A DNA stretch of 64,000 nt from Leucocoprinus leucothites (Eukaryota; Basidiomycota; Agaricomycetes; Agaricales; Agaricaceae): contig JAACJO010000033.1 of the NCBI GenBank assembly GCA_013368445.1, forward strand, positions 1 through 64,000, given 5' to 3'. A model generated the notes under the pieces. It saw only the letters and a list, made by a program, of their open reading frames with translations. It searched no databases and was not told the origin of the DNA. Numbering within the stretch: position 1 is the first letter of the stretch; every line of letters starts with the position of its first letter. Shown in pieces: positions 1 to 11,821 of the stretch. The translations under genes were made by a program, and so were the position numbers.

Positions 1-31
1 GCCCAATTTCACTACACAAAGATCCAACCCG

Positions 32-446
32 ATGTCTGATAGTGACCTCAAAAACAAACTTTGCAAGATAGACAAGGAGGATGCTTGGAAGGCAGCTGAG
101 GAAGAAGAGAGGAAGAAAAGAGAGGCTGCAGAAGCTGAAAAGAAGAAGTGCAAGGAGGCAGAATGGCAGAAGAGGAAGGAAGAACTGTGGAGGAAGATGA
201 CAGAGAAGAAGAGGCAAGAGGTGGAGGAGGCAGAGAAAAAGAAGAGAGAAGCTGAAGAGGCTGAATGGCTTCGGAAAGAGAAGGAGGAGGCTGAGCTGGC
301 AGAATGGATATGATTAGAAGTGGAAACAGAGAGAAAAAGAGAGGCAGGAAAAGGAAAAAGGAAAGGAAAAGGAAAAGGAAAAGGAAAAAGGCAAGAGGAA
401 GGCAATGAGACTGACATGGAGATTGTGGAGAGTCCAATGAAGAGGA
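32..446 (+). pseudogene. host gene, 5' fragment (coiled-coil region)
   Basis: ATG at 32 opens a frame of about 93 codons made almost entirely of Lys, Glu, Arg and Ala with periodic Trp (a charged coiled coil). It ends at a TGA at 311-313, but the same frame continues immediately after it with the same composition, so the TGA probably replaces CGA. At 447 the frame is cut by the copia LTR. The 5-bp duplication GAGGA (442-446 and 7495-7499) lets the frame continue at 7500, so this is the N-terminal part of the gene resumed at 7495 and 26141. Function not recognised. The coiled coil and the Cys pairs further on suggest a structural or nucleic-acid-binding protein, but that is inference. Confidence 0.7.
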
Positions 447-822
447 TGTTAAATCACATGCGCATCTACACACTGCTATGTTTGTGTTCACTCTCAATTA
501 TGACATATACATTTCTAATATTAAGATACCACTATGTTCACGCACCGATACTTCATGCGGACTATACATGTTTTACTATACATTTTACTTGTACCCTTTA
601 CCACCTCGAAACGATGGTGTAATGTCCTCTATATGGTAGATAATATTCGGACATTCTAGTATAAATACCTTGTATTTTCTTCGTATTTCTACAGTCAATT
701 CTATCTTCTCAGTTGCAACTACTACCTCATACTACTCCCATAACAGACCAACTGCCTAGTAAAGTGAGTCATCGACTACATTGTCTACCTTCACTACTAC
801 GCTCCCCATTGCTGCTTTGACA
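447..822 (+). repeat. copia 5' LTR
   Basis: Starts TGTTAAATCACATGCGC and ends GCTGCTTTGACA. It matches 7121-7494 almost throughout and contains a TATAAATA-type box near 660 (agtataaatacc). The preceding 5 bp, GAGGA, is the target-site duplication. Confidence 0.95.
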
Positions 823-1082
823 GGTTATGGGCCCTGATTGCCAGCTCAATATCGCACTAGTTGACTAGCTCACTGTGCTGGATATCTGAGAAGGACTAGA
901 TTGACCTGTTATGGGAAGGCCGCTTCCTAGCACCACTGCTGTACCTTGTGAAGGGCCCAGCATCCCTTCTCATTTCTGTGTCTTACCCTAGCCCTTAGGC
1001 AATTTGGGTTCGAAAACCTTGCTCGATTAGCGCATCACTGCTGCTTCTAATGAATAACGTTGACTGATGACTTCTTTTCAGA
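823..1082 (+). promoter_or_regulatory. copia primer-binding site and leader
   Basis: The sequence directly after the LTR is GGTTATGGGCCC, which does not begin with TGG as a tRNA 3'-end site would. It matches the complement of the anticodon stem-loop of initiator tRNA-Met, the internal half-tRNA primer known for Drosophila copia and yeast Ty5. The rest of this stretch to the gag ATG at 1083 is untranslated leader with no other feature seen. Confidence 0.7.
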
Positions 1083-2139
1083 ATGTCTTCTATCAACAAT
1101 GGAGCTTCTTGTGTCCCCATCCTTCAAGGTCCTCAGAACTACCAATTTTGGTCCATGAGGATGCAGGGATTTCTCTCTATGATCACGACCCCTGGAACTC
1201 CTCTTACGGGTTGGACTGTTACAAATGGTGTCGTTCCTCCGCTTCCCCCAACTGTTGCCCCTCTTCAAGGGCCTAACAATACTGTCACAAATGCTGCAGA
1301 GGTTGCTGCCTCACTTGTGCTTCATGAAGAAGAAGAGTGTCAAAGGAACTTCCTTGAGCAATCTGCGATTGGCATGCTAATTCAAGCTGTCCCAGATTCT
1401 ATGCTCCACCTCATCATCCAAGGAGATCCTGCTACCACATGGATAGATCTCCAACACCTTTATGGCATCCAAGGTCCTGCATCAGTCTATGGCGACTTTG
1501 TCCATGCCATCTCTTGGTCTCTCCCCAGAAACATGGATCTGGCTCAGTCCATTGCTGAGCTTGAATCTCTATTCACTCAGATCGAAGGTGTGACCATGCG
1601 ACTTCCTGAGGTGATCCGTGCCATGATTCTGCTTCGTGCTGTCCCACAAGGGATGGAAACCTTAGCGTAGTCTATCCTTGCGAATCAAATGCAAATGTCC
1701 CAACTCACATGGGATCCGGTCCGTAGCGCCATTCAGGCTGCTTGGTCCCAGAAGATGACTGCTTCCGCTTCTTGCGCTGGCCGCTCAAATGGTCAATGGC
1801 AGCAGAACCAGAACTCTGGCAATCAACAATGCCAGGGGCAAGGACAACAAGGGCCATTTTGATCACAGCCCCAGTAACAGCCACAGCAGCAGCAGCCTCC
1901 TAATCAGGGTGCTGGCCAGAAGCCTGGTAACAACCAATCTGGCAATCCCGGTGGAGATGGCAAGAAAGGAAAACACAGTAAGAGAGGAGGCAAAAAAGGC
2001 AAGGGTGCTGCTAATGAAGCTACGACCGATGCCGACACCTCCAACTCCTCTGGAGTCACCACCGTTGCTCCTCAATATGGTGCTTCCAGTGCCATCGGTT
2101 TTGCTGCCCCTGCTATCGCTAACTGTCCTCTCCTTGCAA
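1083..2139 (+). pseudogene. copia Gag
   Basis: Frame from ATG 1083 runs 195 codons to a TAG at 1668-1670, then continues in frame past two more stops near 1860-1876 to the solo LTR at 2140. The N-terminal half is a helical copia-type Gag with the Trp-containing 'NYQFWSMRMQGFL' segment near residue 23. The C-terminal part becomes Gln/Asn-rich, then Gly/Lys-rich and basic (about 1790-2030), suitable for RNA binding. No zinc knuckle survives before the LTR insertion. Confidence 0.8.
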
Positions 2140-2778
2140 TGTTATAGTGATGCCAGCCCAGTCCTAAGCTGGCGCAATAAGTATCGGGTTGATCTTATCA
2201 AAGGGGACTCCTTCTCGGTAAGCGACAAAGTCGTTTACTAAGTCAGAGTTATAATACGGCAATTATAATAGTAAAGACTTCAGTAATTGAGATCTTAGAG
2301 CTTAAGTTCAATTCGACTTTGTATAGATAAAGGCTCATATTGAGTCTCCACCTAACCAAGTAGAAACAATGTTTCTCCTTGGTAGATGTCAACGACTTAT
2401 ATACGATACAAGTCTGTATCTATTATTAACTAGGGCTAAGGGCTTCTAACAAAGAAGAGAAGCATACAGCTTCCTTAACACTAATTAAACTATATAAGAC
2501 GCGATCTGTCAAAGAAGCTTTAGAAGTTCTTCTAAAGAAGTTCTTCTTTGATCATCTGATCAATCACAAGATAAGTCCAAATATAGCGCAGCTATATTTA
2601 ACAATCACATGTCATCAAAATGTAAACAAAACCAAACAAGTCATAATGAGTCATAACAAACTAGAAAATACAAGAACAAATAAGAGGAAAACATAATTGC
2701 GATATTACTTAAGTAAAGCTAATATCGACTTCGTATTGTAGATGGAACAAATGCTAGATATAATCAATATATATAACA
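2140..2778 (-). mobile_element. solo LTR, family B (copy B1)
   Basis: 639 bp running from TGTTATAGTGATGCC to ATATATAACA, the reverse complement of the LTRs of element C at 35885 and 44148. It interrupts the copia Gag. The flanking pentamers are tgcaa (2135-2139) and cgtga (2779-2783). They do not match, but both derive from CGCGA by CpG transitions only, so a decayed target-site duplication is plausible. Confidence 0.9.
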
Positions 2779-5100
2779 CGTGAACCAGATCACCTTGCTG
2801 GCAGAACTGGCTAATGCAAGCCCTTCGTCATCCACATGCCACCTTGTTGCAGAAGTGCAAAAGAATACACCGCGGCTTCAAGAGTGAATCTCCGAATCTC
2901 CTCAGTCTGAGGGATATCGTCAAAGAAGCTCGAAAGCTACCAAGGATAAGGTTCTGAAGATTTGGGATGAAAGGCTCACCGACCTTGCAGTTGAAGCCGA
3001 AATGACGGGCTCCATTATTGAGGAAATTCCTTATTATGGAGGAGATATGGATGAATGCCCACCATTGCTGAGGTTGACTCCTCCAGCTGATCCAATGCTC
3101 GAATCCGACTCCGAGGGGGAAGATTCTGACAGGTGGACTTCTGGGTTGTGGACAACGCAAGTCTTTGCTTCTATCTCTGATTGGATTAACACTAATATGG
3201 TGATGCCATAGCATGACCGAGAAAGGGCCTGCTACCCCTCTCGAGCCCGCTCCCATGTGAGCGCTCCTGGCCATGCTGAACATTTTTGCAGACTAGTTAC
3301 ATCGTCTTCAGCTCCTGTATATACTTGTCTTGTATCACGCACTATTTCGGTCGCCCCTGTGGGGCTTTTATTAAATTGTGATTTGACCTCTGTGCCGTGC
3401 TGTGTAAATCTATCTAAGTGTGAGAAAGCTTTATGTTGCCACTGTAAGGGAAAGAAAGCGCCTTCACGGGCTGCTTCTTGGATTCTTGATTTGGGTGCTT
3501 CCACACATTTCACACCCTATTTGGACGATTTCTCTACAATTGAAATGGGGAAATTTGGTGAAATTCAGACAGCCAACAAAAATGCTCCCCTATTTATATT
3601 GGGTCAAGGCACTGTCTTGATTGAACACAAGATCCATGATAATGGAAAAATGATCACTGCGGTGACTTCATTGTCCCCTGTGTTCTATGTAAAGGGTATG
3701 CACAATTGCCTCATGTCTGCCGGTCAACTCCTGGAATCCGGGTTGTGCAGTGAGGCCAATAAACATGGTACTATCTTTCGGGATGAGTCAGGCAATGCCG
3801 TTTTGTCAGTGGCTCCTCATTCTGAGTGGCAGCCTATGCTACAAACAGTAAGATGTCGAATTGTACATTCGAATGCTTTGAGCCACGTTGCTCAGCATCC
3901 TGACTATAATATCTGGCACCAACATTTAGGACATCTGTCTAATTGCATGTTGAGCAAAACTTCTGACTCCACACTGAATGGACCTCAGGTTTCAATTCCC
4001 AATCATTTGTGCCCTTGTCCAGGCTGTATGAAAGGGAAGATGCACCAGAAACCCTTTAACAATAACCCAATTCGGGCCAAAGAAGCCTTTGAGCATGTTC
4101 ACAGTGATCTCTTTGAGCTCCCCATCGTATCTTATCACAAGTACAAATGGGTTATGACCTTATTGGATGATTACTCCTCATTTGCCCACATGGTGCTTCT
4201 ACGATCAAAAGCTGAAGCAGCTCCCCATATGATTGAGCTTCTGACTTATGTCATGAACCAGTTTGGCAAATCGATTTGTCAATTCACATCTGATTGAGGA
4301 GGAGAATTCGTAGCAGGTACCCTGCAAGATTATCTTAGGGTGAAAGGAATTGAGTTTACACCAAGTACGCCCCACGTCCATCAACAGAACAGGTGAGCAG
4401 AAAGATTGAATTGAACACTGCATGAGAAGGTGCAATCCATGCAACTTCACGCGTGTCTCCCGGATTCATGGTGGGATTTTGCGATTAACACTGCAACCCA
4501 CATCTACAATCGCACATCAATGAACTGCATCGAATGGAAAACTCTGTTTGAGTTAGTACATAGACATAAACCTGACATCAGTCACCTACGAGTATTTGGT
4601 TGTGCTGCATATGTGTTCCTTCTGGACAAAATGCGCCCGAATAAATTATCTGCAAAATCTGAACTGATGATCTTTGTTGGATATGATCGGGAGAAGAATT
4701 ATATTTTTCTCCACCATACTCGAGGGAACGCTGAGTTTATCTCACCGACTGTCATCTTTGATGAAAAAATGTTTCCTAAATGTCCAGATTAAAAACCTGC
4801 AGTACACCCTGAACCGCCTTGCACTGAGATTCCTCCAATCTCGACTATTCCGAATGTTCCACATGTAGACCATCTGCCTACACCTCGAGGAGGAGAGCTG
4901 CCTCATGTGCCTTCACCTCGTGCTCCTCCATGCCCTAAAACACCTTCACCTCCTAGATCACCAAGCCCACCTCTTTCTTACGCTGATCCCAATGATCATG
5001 ATCTAAAAGAAGAGGAAGAAGAAGTCGAGTTACCTCCTTCTCCAGGACCATCGTGACAGGAACCTGGTCCACATAAATGTGCTTGGTCTCTATCTCCACC
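2779..5100 (+). pseudogene. copia Gag end, protease and integrase
   Basis: After the solo LTR, acidic Gag C-terminal sequence runs to about 3210. The protease follows at about 3475, where the usual D-S-G-A active site reads D-L-G-A (codons 3488-3499), a TCG to TTG change. The integrase zinc domain is at about 3915-4065 with the H...H pair and a C-x-C-x2-C cluster. The catalytic core follows with HSDLFELP (about 4098), then a TGA at 4295-4297 just after FTSD, and TPHVHQQN (about 4370). Further stops fall near 4395, 4411 and 4790. The Pro-rich linker at 4860-5100 is normal for copia between integrase and RT. Confidence 0.85.
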
Positions 5101-7042
5101 TGAGGTACTGCCACCATGACCTTCAGTCCAGGATGATCTTGATGCACTAGAACGGCTTGACTGCTGGGTCACCAAACGTGAAAATCGCCATCCTAGGCGA
5201 AATGTTCAACCTCCGAACAGACTAGGAAATGTGTATGGTAATAGGAGCGACCCTCTTGATGTCATCCGATGATATAGGGAACTCAATCCTAACTTACCAT
5301 GCAATCGTGCTCAATATTGACCTATTCCTGGAGCAATTTCCGATGAGGAAGCTTGGAACAGATTACGAAATTGGCATATCCCTCATCTGGATAGTAGGAT
5401 TGACAACAACAAACAGTCACCTACCGATTTTGCGAAGTTTGTGAAGGAAGGGGGGGTAAAATTAGTTGATTTCCTTCTTGCACAACACGCCAACAGGCCT
5501 GTTCCCAAACAGTTTCGAGATATCGCAAATTTAGATGCTGATACTCAAATTAAATGGCAAAAAGCGATGCTTGAGGAATTAGATGCGCTTCATAAGTGAG
5601 GTGTATATGAGCTCATTGATCTCCCAAAAGGAAGGAGAGCTATTAAAAATAGATGGGTCTATAACATCAAGTCCGATAATCGATATCGCTCTCACCTTGT
5701 TGCGAAAGGATTCTCTCAAATTGAAGGAATCGACTTTGATGAACTCTTTTCTCCAGTTGTCCAATATGAGACCATGCACCTACTTCTTGGCATTGCAGTG
5801 CTTGAGGACTTTGACCTTCACTCTGTTGATGTCAAAACAGCCTATTTATATGGCGATCTGGATGAAGAGATCTACATGGAACAGCCAGAAGGATTCCGAC
5901 TTCCTGGCCAAGAGAAGAAAGTCTGGAGATTACACAAAGCAATCTACAGTCTAAAACAAGCCGGCTTATCTTGGTGGAAAGCACTCACTTCATCGATGCT
6001 GAAACTAGGATTCAAACGCTGTAAGTCCGATGCTGGCATTTATCATTTTACACATCCTAAGACTGGCGAGCATGTCTTTGTGGTCATTTATGTGGATGAT
6101 GTCTTTTTTATGGGTAAAAAGAATTCCCTGCTCCTCTCTGAGTTGAAGCAAAAATTCATGACTACTTGGGAATGTCATGACCAAGGTGAACTTTCTGAGT
6201 TCCTAGGCATGAACATATCACACGATCGAAAAGAGAGAAAACTCTATATAGATCAAGTGAAATACCTCGATAAGGTTCTTGAGAAGTTCAAGATCCCTAA
6301 AGGCACGAAATTTACACCGCTGCCATCCGGATTCATCTTCAAGCCCTATGTTGATAAGGTAGATCCTAAGTTTAGGACTCATTACCAACAGTTAGTCGGA
6401 TCACTGATGTATCTTATGATCAGATCGAGACCTGACATATCCTTTGCAGTTGTCAAACTCTTCCAGCAATCTGCTGCCCCTTCTAATGCGCACTTTCGGG
6501 CTGGACTCCATGTGCTGCAATATTTGCGATCAACTTGCAATTATCGACTTGTCTTTGATGGAGCTTCTAATCAGGCCATCATTGCTTGTTCCGATAGTGA
6601 TTGGGTGCAAGACGGACAGTCTCGACGATCTGTTACTGGTAATTTTGTCACAATAGCATGTGGACCTGTAAGCTGGCTTAGCCACAAGCAGAAAACTGTT
6701 GCTTTGTCATCTACTGAAGCTGAATATATGGCGCTATCTGATTGCAGCTGTCAGTTGATGTGGATTCGACAACTTCTTGAAGAGATAGGTTTTAAAATAC
6801 CTGCTCTGATTCTCTATGGTGATAATATCAGATCTATCTTCTGGAGTGAGAACCCTGTTCAAGAAAAACGCTCAATGCATATTGATATATGATATCACTA
6901 TATCCGAGATATCATTGAAGAAGGTTCCGTTGAGTTAGAATTTATCGAGGGCTCAAACAACCCTGCCAATATTCTGATGAAAAACCTCGGTTCAATTCTC
7001 TTCAATAAATTTGTTTATTCTTTAGGTATCGAATTTCTTTAG
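5101..7042 (+). pseudogene. copia reverse transcriptase and RNase H
   Basis: The RT domain begins around 5550 with the usual WQKAM..EL segment, and a 372-codon open stretch covers 5774-6892. Motif V-D-V-K-T-A-Y is near 5826, the catalytic Y-V-D-D near 6088, and the RNase H segments CSDSDW, LSSTEAEYMAL and the HID tail near 6590-6890. A TGA at 6890-6892 interrupts HIDI-R-YHYIRD (CGA expected). The frame then runs to TAG at 7040-7042. Upstream stops near 5054, 5120, 5268, 5319 and 5597 show it is dead. Confidence 0.9.
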
Positions 7043-7107
7043 TGCTTTCATAGTTGCTTAAATGAAGCACTTTCATAGCCACTCAATTATGCATCTCCCG
7101 CCATTTC

Positions 7108-7120
7108 GAGTGAGGAGGAG
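7108..7120 (+). promoter_or_regulatory. copia polypurine tract
   Basis: GAGTGAGGAGGAG lies immediately 5' of the 3' LTR, the expected place for plus-strand DNA priming. The bases between the pol stop and this tract (7043-7107) hold no other feature. Confidence 0.8.
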
Positions 7121-7494
7121 TGTTGAATCACATGCGCATCTACACGCTGCTATGTTCATGTTCACTCTCAATTATGACATATGCATTCTAATATTAGATA
7201 CCACTATGTTCACACACCAATACTTCATGCGGACTATACATGTTTTACTATACGTTTTACTTGTACCCTTTACCACCTCGAAATGATGGTGTAATGTCCT
7301 CTATATAGTAGATAATATTCGGACATTCTAGTATAAATACCTTGTATCTTCTTTGTATTTCTACAGTCAATTCTATCTTCTCAGTTGCAACTACTACCTT
7401 GTACTACTCCTATAACAGACCAACTGCCTAGTAAAGTGAGTCATCGACTACATCATCTACCTTCACCGCTATGCTCCCCATTGCTGCTTCGACA
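7121..7494 (+). repeat. copia 3' LTR
   Basis: Starts TGTTGAATCACATGCGC and ends GCTGCTTCGACA, followed by the duplicated GAGGA (7495-7499). Differences from the 5' copy are mostly transitions, several at CG/TG/CA sites. Confidence 0.95.
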
Positions 7495-8070
7495 GAGGAT
7501 GAAGACAAACAAAAATGCTAAGGTGGGAACCAGATCCAGGAAACCCTGTATGAAACCAACAAGTGGACCAACCAAGACAGCTATGCTCTATCAGCAGAGT
7601 GCAGCCACAGCTCCATCCACGTACCATCTGACAGAGGTGGATAAGCACACAGACAACCCAGAATGGATGCCCAGCTCAGGGCTTGCTGGTGTTGATGTGT
7701 ACAAGGCCACCACCCTATGGAAGCAGGACAATTACAATGCAAAAGGTGGTAAGATCAAGATGGGTGGAAACAACAAGTGCAGGCAGTGTTTGTGATTAGA
7801 GAATAATTGCACTGAACAGAGTGACACATAAGTTTATCTGATATCTGTTTGCAGTTTGTAACTAAGACATTTCCCTAGTGGCAAGTACATGTATGACCCA
7901 TGTTATACCTCCAAACAGAAGTGTGCGATGCTGATGGAGGCTGACAAGCAGCCTCATGAGCAGCCTCATGAGCTCATTGTTGAGCAAAGGAAGACCTGTG
8001 CCATGCAGTTGACAATCTTGAAGGAATTGAAGGGCATTCGAGCTGAGCTGGGGACTCGGCACTTGGCATT
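7495..8070 (+). pseudogene. host gene, middle fragment (Cys-rich)
   Basis: The frame left at 446 resumes here (MKTNKNAKVG...) and runs to TGA 7793-7795. It has a Gly-rich segment followed by K-C-R-Q-C, with another Cys in the same frame just after the stop. A second block in another frame (about 7865-8070) contains Y-D-P-C-Y-T-S-K-Q-K-C, so an intron of about 35-60 bp probably lies between 7800 and 7866, with AG acceptors at 7873 or slightly upstream. Paired Cys suggest zinc binding. The block ends at 8070 inside an Ala-Leu codon pair where solo LTR-B2 inserted. Confidence 0.65.
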
Positions 8071-8156
8071 TGTTATAGTGACACCAGCCCAGTCCTAAGC
8101 TGGCGCGATAAGTATCAGCTTGATCTTATCAAAGGGGACTCCTTCTCAGTAAGCAA
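8071..8156 (-). mobile_element. solo LTR family B (copy B2), left part
   Basis: TGTTATAGTGACACC... matches the first 86 bp of other minus-oriented family-B LTRs and stops where element A begins at 8157. The remainder resumes at 25559. The target duplication is gcatt (8066-8070) versus gtatt (26141-26145), one C/T difference. Confidence 0.9.
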
Positions 8157-9533
8157 TGTTACGGCCCAAATGGCATTAGCCATGAAATCATTAAATTTGA
8201 TGATATAGTCAATATATTGGGCAACTGTATAGACATTAAGGAACCCTGCTGTAAGACCCTAGTGTAACACACACACTCGCGAAAGCACAGCACACTCGTG
8301 AAATGACCATTAATGATCAAGAGTAACAAGAGGCTACAGGATGATGTCAAGACTTAGCGAACACGGTTGGGATGTGTACCCTATGACCCTTTGTGATCTT
8401 AGCCTGTAACCTGGGTATTGATCCAGTCGAAGTCTTTCTCAAAAGAGCAATAACAGACTAACTAATCGGAGATCAAAGGCTTAGCCTTCTGATCTGGACA
8501 GGCACTTGTGCACATTCGTGGAAGTCCTATCTTTTTAACATTGCTACAGCGAAAGTATACCCTTTCACAAAAGATGGAAAAATTCTGCATGGGCACTGAA
8601 TGACCCACTTGATTATAGAACCAGATTAGTGGAAACTAACAGGACGCGTCAGCACTTGACTACTGACTAGTAGACATTGTTATGGTCAGGAACGAGCTGT
8701 CACGGAATAAGACAACCATCAGCAGTGATAGAGATCTCATGATATCAGAGGAGCAGGAGTAATCATGTCTTCGCAAAAGGACATGTCAGTACTTAAACCC
8801 CAAAGAAAACCCAGAGATATTCCTATTGGACAACCTTTCAATAAATCTCCTTTTGTTATCAACAATGTGTATGCGTCATCCATGTAATTACTCCTTTAGT
8901 ACTTTCATGAAACCAATATAAACCTTTCTTGAGCATATAGTCTAGCAAGGAATCTCACCTGCTAAGGCTACGCTTAGAGACTGTCCCACACGACATATCT
9001 GAGTGAGTAGTAAAAAGTGTATTGAGCACCCTTTGGTCATAGACCATTAAAGAATTGGAAAGCACCTTTTGAGAAAGAACATTACTGTGAGATTCATATA
9101 AGTTCAGAGTGTGAAGAAGTCTGGAAAAGACTTATAAGCTGCATATTGCATCTAGTATCCAGGAGTGGTGCTAGTCAGTGTCAGTTGTATTGTGATAGTG
9201 CCAAGTGTTAGCGAAGGTGATGATTCATGAATACCAGTCTATTACACTTCTGCATTCTAAGGGACTTGTAGTTGTGCAGCGTCGCATAACAGGGATCATC
9301 GAGTGTCTTTCACGAACTGGTCATTCCATTACAAACAGGTCTACAGACAACTCCCATCATCTTTCATTATCAATCTTAGCACTTTCGCAAAACATCGTTC
9401 TTTATTGATTAACCTCCTATGAACTTGTATTGAGTTTAGGAGTGTTGGTTGTTATTGTTATTAACGTTACCTATCATTCACTATCTAACTACATTTCCTT
9501 TATTACATTAACAATCTCATTTCTGCCTCTTCA
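8157..9533 (+). repeat. element A 5' LTR
   Basis: 1377 bp, TGTTACGGCCCAAATGG... to ...CTGCCTCTTCA, equal in length to the 3' copy at 24182-25558. Differences are largely CG against TG/CA (for example acgcgtc at 8644 against atatgtc in the 3' LTR). It contains at least ten sites related to TTCGCGAA (near 8277, 8296, 8563, 8699, 8769, 8903, 9065, 9223, 9307 and 9383). Confidence 0.95.
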
Positions 9534-9535
9534 TC

Positions 9536-9552
9536 TGGAGCCCACCGCAAGG
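9536..9552 (+). promoter_or_regulatory. element A tRNA primer-binding site
   Basis: TGGAGCCCACCGCAAGG starts 2 bp after the LTR. TGG pairs with a tRNA 3' CCA, and the next base requires U at tRNA position 73. U73 is characteristic of tRNA-Cys, so tRNA-Cys is the likeliest primer. This is inferred from the discriminator base only. Confidence 0.6.
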
Positions 9553-9625
9553 GGAGTTTCAGTATTGAAGGTGTTTCAAAATTTCTGCACCTTTTAATTT
9601 CACTTCAAACCATTTTATAAAACCT

Positions 9626-11506
9626 TTGCATCAGCGAAAAAGGACTCTTGACGATATTATTGCCAAGAACGCAGAATCATCAGAAATGCATAACCAGAGT
9701 CATCAGACACACACTTTGCGAAGAGCAGGTATCACAGAACCAGTAGATAACCCAGAAAGGCTGCTTTCAAGAAGAGAAAAGAATAGACAAGTGATTACAT
9801 TGCCTGTAACCCCACTTCCAAATGCAGTTGAACATTCTATCTACCAAACGCCTACTCTAGGTTCACCAACAGATGTTGAACCAAACCCATTCATCATGTC
9901 TTCAGACGAACCCCAAAGGACCCTACCAGGTCATTTCGCAAATCCGAGCCCACAAACCCAACCACAGCCAATTCGCAAAAGTCAGAACTCTACTTCCGTG
10001 AACTCACAGACTCATCAGTCACAAACTCAGAATCAAAGCATTACACAAAATTCGAACTCAGACAGTATGCCTTCTACTCCAAATATGCCTATGCCCTCTA
10101 CTTTGGGCACCCCCAAGTGGGATGGTAGTTCGGGAACACTTAGGAATTTCCTAAGGACACTAGAACACCTATTTAAAGTGACCAGTACCACATCAGACAT
10201 AGAAAAGCTGAATTGGACAACTGGTTACATTGATGCAGACATTAGCAAAGAGTGGTCCAGCTTTCGAGAATTCAAAGATAATGATTGGGCTGCCTTCATG
10301 AAAAGACTCAAGAAAGAGTATCCTGAAATGGTCGAAGAGGAGCAAGGTTCTATGAACCAGCTTCGTAAGCTATGCCAAAGCAATCAAGGCATTAGTTTAG
10401 TAGATGAAGACCAACTACTTAGTTTTAAGAGACGCTTTCTCTATATTGCACAAAAGTGTTTAGAACCACCAGCTGTAACTGGGAATTGCGAACTTGTTGA
10501 AATGTTTGTCTGAACATTAGACACAACCTTCCAGGATTCCTTAAATGCACAACTAAGTATACAAGGAATGGTCAAGGTTGATGCGACAGGAAAAAGCAGA
10601 CAGGAGGATCCTTACACTTTAGAGGAAGTGATCAATAAAGCAGTAGAACTAGTTAGTGGAAAGACTATTGCGCGAGCAATGAAGTATACCCCAACTAGCA
10701 TAATAAAAAGGGAAAAGGCAGACATTGAGTTGCGAGCACCTATAGCGTTCACGAAAGAAGAAGCTACACAAAAAGTGACTTTGCCTTTGCCCCCAGACAT
10801 AGATTCATTACAACAAGAAATCAATGTATTAAAAACTATGTACGAGAAACAAGAGAAAGGACATGAAAAGCATGAACGGTCGGTGCAGAGTACACTAGAT
10901 AGTTTGAAGACTATGATGCAGAACAATACATCACAGTCATCTAACTCATCAGTCAGGTATCAGCAGAGTCGCAAAAATATAGCACCTCTACAAATGACTC
11001 AAAAGTATTATTACTGTTTTGATATTGGCCATTTGTTCATGATGTGTCCTGTGAAAGCAGAAGATGAGAAGAAAGGCTTAATTTTGGTTGAAGGATTCTC
11101 AGTTCATTTCGCGAATGGAGAAGCTATACTGAGTGAAGCCAATGTTTCAATTAGAGATTGCATCAAGAAATATTTACCGGCTACCATAGCCATGGTGGCT
11201 CTGCAAGAATATGACGAAGACTTTCATGACTTCTTCGATAGAGTACCAGACACTGGTTATGTAGCAGCTGTAAACTCTCAGATGACAATTCAGTTGAGAC
11301 CACAAACCTTCATGAACAAGTCCTCTCACAAAGTAGATCAATTAAAGAATAAATTATCTAAACTAGAGGCACTGTTACAGAAAGCGGGTATTGAGAACTC
11401 GTCATCTGAGTCAGAAGAAGAAATAGAAGTCTTGCTAGCAAAGCTAGCTAAGTCATTTACCCAGACAAGAAAAGGAGAAAGCTCGACTAAGAAGTTGGGT
11501 TTCTAG
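9626..11506 (+). pseudogene. element A Gag
   Basis: Open frame starting at a TTG (first ATG at 9686), with one internal TGA at 10511-10513 that reads as an expected CGA. The stop is TAG 11504-11506. N-terminal 150 codons are Gln/Ser/Pro/Thr-rich. A gypsy Gag core is at about 10105-10560, a helical region at 10790-10920, and a zinc knuckle at 11006-11050. There the first Cys is Tyr (TAT), while copy A2 still has Cys, so the knuckle is broken here only. The acidic C-terminus ends on a frameshift heptamer. About 620 codons in all. Confidence 0.85.
11497..11503 (+). promoter_or_regulatory. candidate -1 frameshift site gag/pro (GGGTTTC)
   Basis: The gag codons read ..G GGT TTC TAG: an X XXY YYZ heptamer directly followed by the gag stop. 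The protease frame is exactly the -1 frame (CTA GAA GGT from 11503). The same heptamer and stop occur in copy A2 (complement near 48010). Confidence 0.6.
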
Positions 11507-11821
11507 AAGGTCTGAGGAAGAAGCCTGCCATTGAGAAAAAGGTTCGATTCTGAAGGCAAAAGGTTTCTGAGGACAATAAAGCAAAGAACTCAGAAGAATC
11601 AGAAAATGAATTAGAAAAAGAAAAAGGGACTCAGGGTGATAATCGAACTTTGACCACCAAATTGCCTGAGCTCCCTTATAGAAAGGTACCCTCTATGGTG
11701 CCAGTAGTTGAAGTTCCCCCTATGCCGGCGCATTATATGCAACAATATCCTACAAAAGCACCAGGCTACAAGTACAAGGCACTGGTAGAGGACAGTGTAG
11801 ATCTGCAAAAAATAGTGGAAA

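Larger units (their letters stand above)
447..7494 (+). mobile_element. full-length Ty1/copia retrotransposon with nested solo LTR
   Basis: Two near-identical LTRs of about 375 bp (447-822 and 7121-7494) begin TG and end CA, and are flanked by the 5-bp direct repeat GAGGA. Between them the copia order gag, protease, integrase, RT, RNase H is readable on the plus strand, interrupted by many stop codons and by a 639-bp solo LTR of family B. The element sits inside the coding region of a host gene. It is non-autonomous in its present state. Confidence 0.95.

Noticed and set aside
48..497. 149-codon minus-strand ORF opposite the first coding region
   Set aside because: Low-complexity Leu/Ser/Pro mirror image of the Lys/Glu-rich plus-strand coding sequence, with no independent support.
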